Assembly (NCBI GenBank): GCA_963719005.1
Contig: CAVRAR010000018.1
Coordinates: 186,001 to 250,000, forward strand
Source: G963675935 sp963719005
Lineage (GTDB): Bacteria > Planctomycetota > Planctomycetia > Pirellulales > Thermoguttaceae
Length of the DNA stretch: 64,000 bases
Direction of reading: 5' to 3'
The notes beneath the pieces were generated by a model that worked only from the letters and a program-made list of their open reading frames with translations, had not been told where the DNA came from and made no database searches. Both the position numbers and the translations under genes were made by a program. This document shows, one piece after another, positions 18,279-27,792 of the stretch (positions within the stretch are counted from its first letter, which is position 1; each line of letters opens with the position of its first letter).

Positions 18279-18614
18279 TCAATTCTTCCTGGACAGAAGC
18301 ACAAGTCGATCAACGATCACTTCCGTCCGGCTCATCTGCTCTCCATTCTTGTCCTCCCACATTTTCGTATGGAGGTGACCTTCGACGTAAAGGGCAGCAC
18401 CTTTTTTCACGGATTTTACCGCGAAGGACGCAAGCTGACCGAGGCACACGAGGGTGTGGTACTCAGGCTCGCTCTTATGATCTCCGTTGTCGTCATGCGA
18501 TACGCGGACTGTGACGAACCCGATGATTGCGAGTTCCTTGCCGTTTGATCTCGAATGGAACTCAGGCTTGTGGATGGCATTCCCGAGGAGCGTGACGCGG
18601 TTGACATTGAACAT
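18279..18614 (-). CDS. ssb: Single-stranded DNA-binding protein
   Basis: 111 residues starting at MFNVNRVTLLGN, the usual SSB opening. An OB fold follows: KPEFHSRSNGKELAIIGFVT, then YHTLVCLGQLASFAVKSVKKG and LYVEGHLHTKMWEDKNG, ending in TEVIVDRLVLL. It lacks the acidic C-terminal tail of typical SSB, so it is a short form. It protects single-stranded DNA during replication of the element. The frame stays open upstream through the 206-bp repeat, but that part is not conserved. It ends at a strong terminator. Confidence 0.88.
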   Translation of the reverse strand: MFNVNRVTLLGNAIHKPEFHSRSNGKELAIIGFVTVRVSHDDNGDHKSEPEYHTLVCLGQLASFAVKSVKKGAALYVEGHLHTKMWEDKNGEQMSRTEVIVDRLVLLSRKN

Positions 18615-18642
18615 GGGATGGATGGGGGGAGAAAGTAGAAAT

Positions 18643-18848
18643 GCCGTGAGAAGCTCGCGGCAGGAGGGAATCAGCAAGCCGCAGCCCGCCGTCAAGGAAG
18701 CGAGCCGTTTTGGCGATCGCGCAGCTTCACAAGCATCCTTCCGCTGCTTTTTGGAAAACGGTGCGCCGTGAAGCTCCTGCGCCGTCGCCCGGTGAGCGCC
18801 CTTGCACGGCACTAGGGACCGGCTTGCTATACTGAGGAAGCTGCGAGC
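18643..18848. repeat. 206-bp perfect direct repeat, copy 2
   Basis: Second copy, ending 29 bases upstream of the ssb start on the minus strand. No base difference from copy 1 was found by eye. Confidence 0.85.
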
Positions 18849-18884
18849 GAAAAATACTGAGTGCTTGGCATGTTGCTGATCGCG

Positions 18885-18931
18885 GTCACAGATGTGTCAC
18901 AGAACCGTTGTCACAGATTCGTCACAGAACC
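18885..18931. repeat. Phased GTCACAGA repeats beside the tRNA fragment
   Basis: Four copies of GTCACAGA begin at 18885, 18896, 18910 and 18921, as two 22-base units 25 bases apart. Within each unit the copies are 11 bases apart, about one helical turn. This resembles arm-type sites for an integrase or excisionase near an attachment site. Confidence 0.55.
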
Positions 18932-19054
18932 CTTGAAAAACATCGCAAAATCGCGGAGAATATGGAAATCGTGGAAACGCCGAGAGCGTTCCCTAAAGTG
19001 ACGTAAGTGCGTGTGCGGTAAGAGGATTCCCTCCGTCGTTTCCGGTAGCCGTAC

Positions 19055-19101
19055 GTGGCCTCCGGAGCCGAAGGTTCCGCGTTCGAATCGCGGCGGGGAT
19101 A
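19055..19101 (+). tRNA. tRNA-Arg(CCG) 3' fragment, putative attR
   Basis: Anticodon loop CTCCGGA (19060-19066), variable region AGGTT, perfect T-arm CCGCG-TTCGAAT-CGCGG (19077-19093), acceptor 3' strand CGGGGAT and discriminator A. The anticodon stem keeps four of five pairs. No matching ATCCCCG 5' acceptor or D-arm lies upstream, so only the 3' part is present. The break falls near the anticodon stem, a common crossover point for tyrosine integrases. The 3' end faces the planctomycete chromosome. It is not functional as it stands. Confidence 0.75.
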
Positions 19102-19466
19102 CTTCTAATCAGACCCACGCAACTCGGTACGCCGCAACCTGTAACCGCCTGCGGCGTTTGGCTTTCCGTGCCGTATCTCTAGCCCGCGTCGCCACTTCCT
19201 TCGGCCACGGAAACCGAAACTCATCGGGGTTTCGGAACCCCTTTCGCTGCAAAAAGCGGCGGTTCAATGCAGATCCCGGCAAGCCGTATGACAGCAGGGC
19301 ACTCACCTCGCGGCAAACACAGAACATCGTCGGAAGCGTCCATTGGTGGGGAGATCTGGACGGTTGACGCATCAGCGACAGTTGGCAACAATGGACCGCA
19401 CGCCGGAACGTCGGTCCCCGGTTTTCTCCCGCAAAGAACGATGGATTGTTGAAGGAATCGCTCGTC
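19102..19466. other. Gap between tRNA fragment and helicase gene
   Basis: 365 bases. Apart from short inverted matches near 19215-19235 (GGGGTTTCGGAACCCC), nothing is recognised. Confidence 0.5.
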
Positions 19467-22195
19467 ATGAAGGCCATCACTCGCAAAGCAAAAATCAAGA
19501 AGAGCAAGAAACTTACCCTCAAGGATCGCCTGTCCAGGCTTACCTATGTGCAGGCCGCGAAACTTTTGGGGCCAGAGGGGCAACAGTTGATCCGCCGCGG
19601 CGCGAGCTACGATAACATCGACATCGACCGCGACGTGTATTTTCGCGGCGATCTGTTCCGGCTGAAGCTGCGCGGCGTCGGGAAGAGGGGAAAGGACGTC
19701 GTGGCAACCATCACCGCGACGGCCGAGGCCAAAAACCGACTACGAATGAACTGCACGGCTTGTGAGACGCTTTGTGAACACATCGGCGCGGCGGTTTCAT
19801 TGATCTTGGAAGAGAAGACGGCGTTGGGCTTGGCTGCCGCGCCCGACGAACGTCGGCCTATCGAAACGTTGAACGAGCAAGAGTTGTTCGAACAGGCGCT
19901 GCGCGATCGTGAGGAGCGGGCGAGAACCGAAAAGTTTCGCCTGCAATCGTCCGCTCCACAAAAGCCCTGGACCGATTACACGATCACCAGCGCGCTCTCC
20001 GGCAAGACCTATCGCGTGGCGCTGCGCGGGGAAGAACGGGGCGATTCGTTCTGTTCCTGTCCCGATTTTCGCACGAACACCCTCGGCACGTGCAAGCATA
20101 TTCTGCACGTGTTGCATCGGGTGAAACGGCGATTTCCGGTCTCGGCAAGAACGAGGCCCTATCGCAACGGCGAGGCATTCGTTCACGTGCTCTACGGCGA
20201 GGAGATCACGCTTCGCCTGCAATTGCCCGATCGCCCGAAACCCGAGCTCGTCAAGGCGGTCGGTGCGCTCGCCGACGGGCCGATCGACGACGTGCGACGA
20301 TTGGTCGATTGCATCAAGCGGTTGGAGCAACTGGGCCACGGGATCACGGTATATCCGGACGCCGAGGAACTGATCCAGCGACGACTCTTCGAGCGGCACA
20401 TGGCGGACCGCATCGACGACATCCGCAAGAATCCGGCGGGGCACCCTCTTCGCAAGGAGTTATTGAAGGTCGAGTTGCTGCCTTATCAAGTTGAAGGAAT
20501 CGCCTTTGCCGCCGGGGTCGGCCGTTCGATTTTGGCCGACGACATGGGGCTCGGTAAGACGATCCAGGGCGTGGGCGCGGCCGAGATTCTCGCCCGCGAG
20601 GCCGGCATCAGCCGCGTGTTGGTTGTCTGTCCGGCTTCGTTGAAATCGCAGTGGCGGAACGAAGTTCGCCGCTTTTCCGATCGCAGCGTGCAACTCGTCA
20701 CCGGCGCCGCCGCCGAGCGGGCAACGCAGTATGACAACGAGTCTTTCTTCACCGTCTGCAATTACGAGCAAGTATTGCGCGACATTTTGGCCATCGAGCG
20801 CGTTCGTTGGGATTTGATTATTCTGGATGAAGGGCAACGGATCAAGAACTGGGAGTCAAAAACCGCACGGATCGTCAAAGGGCTTCGCTCGACGTTCGCG
20901 CTGGTGTTAAGCGGCACGCCCTTGGAGAACCGGCTCGACGAGCTTTATTCCGTGGTACAGTTCGTCAACGACCGCCGGCTGCCGCCCGCCTTCCGTTTCT
21001 TTCATCGCCATCGCGTCGTCGATGAAAAGGGAAAAGTGCTCGGCTACAAGAATCTCGACCAACTGCGGGAGAACTTGCGGCCGATCTTGCTTCGCCGCAC
21101 GCGCGAGTCCGTGCTTCAGCAGTTGCCGCCGCGAACCAACGAAATCGTTCGCATCCCGCCGACCGACGAGCAGGCGGCGATGCATGCAGCCCACATGCAA
21201 ACAGTATCGATGATCGGCGCAAGCCGTTCATTTCGGAAATGGACCTGTTGCGGCTGCAAAAGGCGCTCTTGATGTGCCGCATGTCGGCCGACGGCACGTT
21301 TCTGGTCGACAAACAAACGCCCAGCTATTCGAGCAAGCTGGAGTATCTCGGCGAGCTGCTCGACGGGCTGTTCGCCGAGCCCGGCTGCAAGTCGTTGCTG
21401 TTTTCCGAATGGACGACGATGCTCAATCTGATCGAGCCGCTGTTGAAGAGACGCAAGATCGACTTCGTGCGGCTCGACGGTTCCGTGCCGCAGAAGAAAC
21501 GGCAGGAGATCGTCAACCGTTTCCAAAACGACCCGCAATGCCGGCTATTCATCACAACCAACGCCGGTTCGACGGGTTTGAACCTTCAGGCGGCCAACAC
21601 GGTGATCAACGTCGATTTGCCGTGGAACCCGGCGGTGCTCGAGCAACGCGTGGGCCGGGCACATCGCATGGGTCAAAAGCAACCGGTGCAAGTGTATGTG
21701 CTCGTCACGGAAGAAACCATCGAAGAAAGCCTGTTGGGCACTCTTTCTGCCAAACACGATTTGGCTCTGGCGGCGTTGGATTCCGAGTCGGACGTAACGC
21801 AGGTCGATTTCAAGAGCGGCGTCGAAGAGTTGCGGCGGCGTTTGGAGGTGCTTCTCGGCGCGAAGCCCGAGGCGCCCGTCGATATTACCAAACGCGAGGA
21901 GGTCGTTCAGCAAGCGGAGCAGATCGCGGATCGTCGCGACCGCGTGGCGGCGGCCGGCGGCGAGATGCTTGGCGCAGTGTTCAGTTTCTTGGGGGAATTG
22001 GTGGCACAAAATGGTTCGCAAATGCCCGCCGAGCCGCTGGTGTCGGAAGTGAGCAGCCGCTTGGCCGAGTGCGTGGAAGAAGACGCCTCCGGTCGCCAGC
22101 GATTGACGATCACCCTGCCCGACCGCAACGCCCTGAACTCGCTTGCCCAAACGCTGGCCCGGCTCATGCTGGCCGGCGGCGACGATAAGACGTGA
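19467..22195 (+). CDS. SWIM zinc-finger SNF2-family helicase, one frameshift
   Basis: Start chosen at MKAITRK. Residues about 85-200 carry two SWIM-like zinc motifs, including SFCSCPDFRTNTLGTCKHI. The SNF2 ATPase follows: Walker A ADDMGLGKTIQG, the DEGQ motif II, and LSGTPLENRLDEL. After VSMI (about 21215) the frame breaks. Conserved sequence resumes one frame over with RKPFISEMDLLRLQKALL and continues through ITTNAGSTGLNLQ and motif VI QRVGRAHRMGQKQPVQ to the stop. One missing base near 21216-21218 restores a protein of about 909 residues. It is a DNA-dependent ATPase that remodels protein-DNA complexes. Error or true mutation cannot be told apart here. Confidence 0.82.
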
Positions 22196-22342
22196 CGTGT
22201 TGATACGGTTTGTCGTTTGGTTCAGCGCGTCCGTTTTGTGAAAAAGCCGCATGGGTTCCAGAAGGTTGCCGTGCGACGGGGCTCGACGTTTCTGGAGGCG
22301 GCGGCAAGTTAGCGCAAATTCAAGACGGAAAGCGTATCGGTC

Positions 22343-23521
22343 ATGTCCGAGTGTTTGCGCGTGGCGCTGTTGATCGAGTCCTCCCGAACGAGCGGTCGCC
22401 AGTTCCTCAGGGGGATTGCGACTTATGCCCGGTCGCATGGCCCGTGGACCTTTTTCCACGAGGAGCGAGCCTTGGGCGATCCGGTTCCGCCGCGTCTGGC
22501 GCAGTGGAAGCCGCACGGAATCATTGTTCGGCTGACCGGCGCCAAGTTGATCCGGCAGATCCGCCGGATGAAGGCGCCGGCCGTCGACCTGTACCGTGAG
22601 GATGAAACTCCGGATATTCCAGGCGTGGCCGTCGACCAGAATGTCCTGATCCGCATGGCGGTGGGGCATTTCTTGGAAAGGGGCTTCAAGAATTTCGCCT
22701 ATTGCGGACTGACCAACGTGCTGTTTTCCGAGTTGCGCGCCGGCTGCTTTGTCAAGCACCTTGCCGAGCTAGGCTTGCGGGGAAAGGTCTTCTCCTACCC
22801 GGGGCTGCGACCAATGGCTGGGTTGGCCGCCATCGAGGCGCACGCCATGCAATACTCCGACCAGTTGATCGATTGGATTGCCCGCCAACCGAAGCCGCTG
22901 GCGTTGCTGGCGTGCAACGATGAACGCGCTCAACAGGTGTTGGCGCTCTGCCGCCAGGCGGGCGTCGCCGTGCCCGGCCAGGTGGCCGTTCTTGGCGTGG
23001 ACAACGACGACGTCGAATGTGAACTGTGCGATCCGCCGCTGTCGAGCATCGACCCCAACTTCGAGCACATCGGCTATCAGGCGGCTGCGCTGTTGGACCG
23101 GATGATGAAGGGCCGGGTTCCGCCGGCATCTCGCATTCTCGTGCCGGCGCTCCGTGTCGTGGCGCGGCGGTCCACCGACGTGCTGGCGGTGGACGACACG
23201 GATGCCGCCGAAGCGATTCGTTTTGTCCGCGAGCACGCATGTCGCGGCATCTCGATCGAGGACGTCATGGAACACGTGGGCATGTCTCGCAGCACCGTGC
23301 AGCGCTGGTTCGAGAAGTATTTGGGACATCCTCCCGCCGTCGAGATCGTGCGGGTGCAAATGCAGCACATTCAGGAATCGCTTCGCGCCACCAGCATGAC
23401 GTTGGAGGAGATTGCCCACTCCGCGGGATTCACGCACGTCGAGTCGATGCAGCGGACGTTCAAGCGGACGGTCGGCCTGACGCCGGGCCAATACCGCAAG
23501 CAGGTCCGCCGCCCTCTCTGA
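22343..23521 (+). CDS. XylR-like AraC-family regulator with LacI-type sensor
   Basis: 392 residues. Residues 5-280 form a periplasmic-binding-like sensor domain (LRVALLIESSRTSGRQFLRG, PLALLACNDERAQQVL, VAVLGVDNDD, PLSSIDPNFEHIGYQAA). The C-terminal 100 residues are an AraC double helix-turn-helix (ISIEDVMEHVGMSRSTVQRW, LEEIAHSAGFTHVESMQRTF). This architecture is that of XylR, which activates sugar genes on binding a pentose. The adjacent downstream genes are a secreted glycosidase, FGGY kinase and isomerase-like protein, consistent with local control. A 19-bp palindrome 18 bases past its stop is a candidate operator. Confidence 0.88.
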   Translation: MSECLRVALLIESSRTSGRQFLRGIATYARSHGPWTFFHEERALGDPVPPRLAQWKPHGIIVRLTGAKLIRQIRRMKAPAVDLYREDETPDIPGVAVDQNVLIRMAVGHFLERGFKNFAYCGLTNVLFSELRAGCFVKHLAELGLRGKVFSYPGLRPMAGLAAIEAHAMQYSDQLIDWIARQPKPLALLACNDERAQQVLALCRQAGVAVPGQVAVLGVDNDDVECELCDPPLSSIDPNFEHIGYQAAALLDRMMKGRVPPASRILVPALRVVARRSTDVLAVDDTDAAEAIRFVREHACRGISIEDVMEHVGMSRSTVQRWFEKYLGHPPAVEIVRVQMQHIQESLRATSMTLEEIAHSAGFTHVESMQRTFKRTVGLTPGQYRKQVRRPL

Positions 23522-23538
23522 CCTATTCTGTTATAAAT

Positions 23539-23557
23539 AATGACCTATACGGTCATT
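23539..23557. promoter_or_regulatory. Candidate operator for the sugar locus
   Basis: AATGACC-TATAC-GGTCATT is a perfect 7-bp-arm palindrome in the gap between the regulator and the glycosidase gene, beside an AT-rich TTATAAATAA. It is a plausible regulator-binding site or promoter hairpin. Confidence 0.45.
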
Positions 23558-23706
23558 GTCGAACGCGCGGACGAGGACCATACTTGGGACTCGTCTCGGT
23601 TTCTCTCGCCCTTGAATTGTTTCCGGTGCAGGCCAGCGAGTTCGATTTATGTGGGCGGGTGACACGGCGTCTTCCACACCAAAGCGCCTTTTCCTGAGGA
23701 AAAACG

Positions 23707-26225
23707 ATGAACCGAAAGGCAACACAAAGTCCGAACAGAATCACTCGCGCGCTGCTCCTAACGGCAGCGTTCCTGGCGCTTGCGGCGGGCGGCTCGTGCC
23801 TGGGTGACACGGCGAAGGGCGCCGTTGGCAAGAAACTGGACTTCGTCGATGGCGGCATTGGGATCGGTCCCAAGGCGTCGAAGTTGGAGGTCCAGGCCGC
23901 GAAGGAGTTGCAGACCTACCTGTACAGCATCTCGCAGAAGAAACTGGCCGTCCGCGAGCTGGCCAACGGTCAGACCGACGGTCGGCCCGCGATCATCGTG
24001 GGAACCGTCAAAAGCCTTTCGGAGCTTACGGGAGCCTTTCCTAAACAAGTTGCCCGGCTGAAAGAAGGGAGCAACGAGGCTTTCGATCTCCACGTCGGCA
24101 CACAGCAACGGCGCACCGACCGCGCTGATCCTCGCCAACGAGCCGATCGGGGCGATGTATGGCGCTTATACCTTTTTGGAAAAACTGGGCATCGGGTTCT
24201 ACTTGGGCGGCGACGCGTTTCCCGGCAGCAATGTCCCGTTGCAGGTCGCTGAAATGGATGAGTTTTGGAACCCCGCTCTGCCGATCCGCGGCTGTGTCAT
24301 CTGGATCAATTTCCTGGACGGTCCTATGACCTGGGACCTGGAGGACTACAAGTACTTCTTCGACCAGATGGTGAAGATGAAAGCAAATCTCGTGAGTTTT
24401 CCGGAGTATGGCTATGGATTGACCAACTACTCGGAGGGCGGAAAGCTGGTTCCCGGCGTCCCGTTGGCCACCTCGGAGAATTATGGATGGGGCACGGTGC
24501 GCGGGATGAAGACGGCCGAATTCGGCTTTGGCACCGGCGAGTTCTTTACCGGCCCGGCGTTCGGCTCGAAGGCCACCGTCGACGCGCAGGACGCTCAAGA
24601 CGCCATTCGCCGCTCGCAGGATCTGTTTCAACAAGCGGTTGCTTATGCCCAACAGCGAGGGATCAAGGTCAGTTTGGGGTTCCAGCTGGATGGGCTGCCG
24701 ACCGACGCCAGCCTGAAGGACGTGGCATCGAGATTGCGAGTGCTTGTGACGAAGTATCCGTGGATCGAGTATGTATGGTTTTGGCAAGCCGAGGGCGTAA
24801 CGACGAATCCCGCTTTCACGGCCAACGGCCGTCTCAGACGCGATCAAGAAGGAAGCGGTCCACTTTGCCTATTTGAAGGATGACAAACAGGGCGATCGAG
24901 GGCGGCCGGATGGCGGTTTACATTCAGCAGGCCTACAAAGCTCTCAAGGACATTGCGCCGAACAACCGGGTCGTGATCTCCGGCTGGGGCGGCGACAAGT
25001 GGCTGCGATTCACGCGATCTGTTCCCCGGCCTAGACAAAAGCCTGCCGAAGGACGTCGTCTTTTCCGCACTCGACAACATCGATCCCTCTTGGGAACCGA
25101 ACGTCAGCCAGTTCTACGGCAAGTTGCCGGCCGACCGCGAGCGCTGGGCCATACCGTGGTGGGAGTCGGACGGCGGCGGCAGCCGGCACGATCAGTTCAT
25201 GCCGCAGTGCAACGTGAAGCCGTTCTCGCTGCTGCTGCCGGACGTACTGAAGAAGGGCTGCAAGGGCGTCCTCGGAATTCATTGGCGATCGCGGGGTGTC
25301 GAGGACGTGGCGCGCATACATGATGGACTTCGCCTGGAATCCGACGAAGACGACCTACGAATCTTTCTGGCCCGATTTCGCCATGCGGTGCTTCGGCGAG
25401 ACAGACGCTGCGGAGATGAGCAAGATATTGATGGAGTTGGAGGCTCTCGGGCCAAGGTGGACCGGCGGCGGCGGACAAATCGAATGTGGGGCTTTCACCT
25501 GGATCGTTCGAGGCTGCCCATCCCAAGGAACAGAACCTGCAAACACTGAAAAACATTCGGCAGAAGCTTCAGTCGATCGCCGAGCGCGACCGCAAGGAAG
25601 GAAAGACGCAGTATCTCGATCGGGTGGAGCGGCTGATCGACACGATCGATTGGGTAACGCTCTACGATGAGTCCGCGATGCAAGTCCTGCAAGCGCAGGC
25701 GAAGTCTGCCACCGACAAGAAAGCGGCTGCCGAAATGTTGCTCAAGGCGCCGCTGGCAAAAGCCATGCAAGCCTACACTCGGCTGCTTGTATACCCAGAG
25801 CGATTGGGGCGTGCTGGCCACGGTCAACGTCAAGGCCTACGCCGCTTATGAAGCACTCTATAAAAAGTGTACCAACGCCGCCGTGCCGAAACCTGCCGCC
25901 TCGGGCGCCTTGCCCATCCAAGTGGCGTTCAAGGAGCCCAACAAAATCGCGACTCAAGGCGAACCGCTTCCGGTCGAGATCGTTGCGACGGGCGGCAAGT
26001 CCATCGAATCCGTAAACGTCTTTTATCGTCCACTGGGCGAAGGCGAGTTTGTTTCGACGCCCATGACTCGCGGATTTGGGAACGTCTACCAAGCGGCCAT
26101 TCCCGGATCGGCCGTCACCGAAAAGGGACTGGAATACTACATCGAGGTGCGAGGCAAGCGATCAGCGATTTCGAGTGCCAAGAGGACTTCCTTCCATCGC
26201 CGTGACCGTCATCAAGCCCCAATGA
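23707..26225 (+). pseudogene. Secreted alpha-glucuronidase-like glycosidase broken by eight frameshifts
   Basis: The protein starts with a signal peptide (LLLTAAFLALAAGGSCLG). It continues with a domain like the N-terminal domain of GH67/GH20 enzymes (AAKELQTYLYSISQKK, AIIVGTVKSL), then a probable TIM-barrel (GAMYGAYTFLEKLGIGFY, GCVIWINFLDGPMTW, YVWFWQAEGV) and a C-terminal beta domain. The conserved sequence changes frame near 24106, 24830, 24890, 25015, 25312, 25507, 25790 and 26155, ending at TGA 26223-26225. Every change is +1, as if one base were added each time. Protein-like sequence persists between the breaks, so decay is very recent or the consensus is faulty. Flanking genes are intact. 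The intact product would act outside the cytoplasm on sugar polymers; the exact family is uncertain. Confidence 0.65.
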
Positions 26226-26268
26226 TTCCAAGGCCGGAAAGAGCCTGTAGATTGAGGACCACAGTCCG

Positions 26269-27792
26269 ATGAGTCTCATGGGTTTGGACGTTGGAACCAC
26301 CGGCTGCAAGGCGATCATCTTTGACCTGGACGGCAAGACGATCGCCTCGGCGTATCGGGAATATCCGCTGCTGCATCCTCAGCCGGGGTGGTCGGAACTC
26401 GATATCCATAACCTTTGGGAGAATGTGAAAGAGGTTATTCGCGAGGCCAACTCCCGCGTGTCGTCCGATCCGGTGGCTGCCTTGAGCGTCTCCTGTCAGG
26501 GCGAGGCTGTAACGCCCGTCGATCGCAACGGAAATCCCCTCGACAACTTCAGCGTGTCGTTCGACCACCGCACGGTCGATCAAGCCCAGTGGTGGCGGGA
26601 GCACCTGGGAGTGAGCGAGATATTCCGAATCACCGGCATGCCGCTCCACGCCATGCACAGCATCAACAAGATTCTGTGGCTGAAGGAACACAGGCCGGAC
26701 ATTTTCGGCCGCACCGCCAAGTTCCTCTGCGTCGAGGACTATATCAACTTCCGACTCACGGGCGAATATGCCACCGATTGGTCGTTGGCTGCGCGAACGA
26801 TGGCCTTCGACGTGATCCAGAAGAAGTGGTCGCCGGAAATACTGGATCGAGCGGGGGTCGATCGGACGCTCTTGCCGCAAGCCCATCCGTCGGGGACGCC
26901 CGTCGGTCAGGTGTCGGCCGGATTGGCTCGGGAACTCGGGTTTGCCGGCGGCGTGCTTGTCGCGACCGGCGGACACGATCAGCCGTGCGGCGCCTTGGGG
27001 GCCGGCATCATCACGCCTGGCATGGCCATGAACGCCACGGGCACCTCCGACGTCATCTGTCCGGCCTTCAACCAGCCGCTGCTGACCGACGACATGCTCG
27101 AAAGCAACTACTGCTGCTATCCGCACGTAAATCCCCGGCAATACGTTTCCATCGCCTTCAATCTCACCGGCGGCTTGCTCTTGCGATGGTATCGAGACGT
27201 CTTTTGCGAGAAGGAGCGAATCGCCGCGCAAGTCAGCGGCCGCGACGTGTACGAAGTCATTATTGAAGCGGCCAGCGACAACCTGCGAAGTCTCTATTTT
27301 CTGCCGCACTTCGTCGGCGCGGGCACACCTTATCTCGACAGCCATTCGCGCGGAGCCTTGGTCGGGCTGACGATCGACACGACGAAGGAAGACATTTCCC
27401 GCGCAGTTCTGGACAGCATCAACTACGAAGCCAAGCTGAATATCGAGCGCATGAACCAGTCCGGCTGTCAAATCGGCGAAATCCGCGCGATCGGCGGCGG
27501 CGCCAAGAGCGGCCGATGGCTGCAAATGAAGGCCGACACGTTTGGCATGCCCGTCGTATCGATGAAAACGTCGGAAGCCGCTTCGTTGGGAGCGGCCATC
27601 CTGGGCGGCATCGCGGCAGGTTGCTTCGCTAGCATCGACGAGGCGGTCGAGCGGATGGTCGAGGTCAAGCAGACATCCGAACCGAACGCCGCAAGAGGCC
27701 GGCAATACGAATGCAAGTATCGGGAGTACGTGGAGATTTATCCGGCTCTACGGAATCTGAACAACCTTCTATCACGAGAGGAAGTCGCATGA
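26269..27792 (+). CDS. FGGY-family carbohydrate kinase (xylulokinase-like)
   Basis: 507 residues. The ATPase fold opens with LMGLDVGTTGCKAIIFD (phosphate 1). It continues with SVSCQGEAVTPVD, FDHRT, YINFRLTGEYATDWS, VATGGHDQPCGALGAG and the adenosine motif IRAIGGGAKSGRWLQMKAD. This is a full-length FGGY kinase that phosphorylates a ketose or alditol. The sugar is probably xylulose or a related compound, given the XylR-like regulator, but is not proven. Its TGA overlaps the ATG of the next gene by four bases, so the two are translationally coupled. Confidence 0.88.
   Translation: MSLMGLDVGTTGCKAIIFDLDGKTIASAYREYPLLHPQPGWSELDIHNLWENVKEVIREANSRVSSDPVAALSVSCQGEAVTPVDRNGNPLDNFSVSFDHRTVDQAQWWREHLGVSEIFRITGMPLHAMHSINKILWLKEHRPDIFGRTAKFLCVEDYINFRLTGEYATDWSLAARTMAFDVIQKKWSPEILDRAGVDRTLLPQAHPSGTPVGQVSAGLARELGFAGGVLVATGGHDQPCGALGAGIITPGMAMNATGTSDVICPAFNQPLLTDDMLESNYCCYPHVNPRQYVSIAFNLTGGLLLRWYRDVFCEKERIAAQVSGRDVYEVIIEAASDNLRSLYFLPHFVGAGTPYLDSHSRGALVGLTIDTTKEDISRAVLDSINYEAKLNIERMNQSGCQIGEIRAIGGGAKSGRWLQMKADTFGMPVVSMKTSEAASLGAAILGGIAAGCFASIDEAVERMVEVKQTSEPNAARGRQYECKYREYVEIYPALRNLNNLLSREEVA

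Noticed and set aside
24880..25323. Separate small genes within 23.7-26.2 kb
   Set aside because: The short frames join end to end into one glycosidase when single bases are removed, so they are pieces of one gene.
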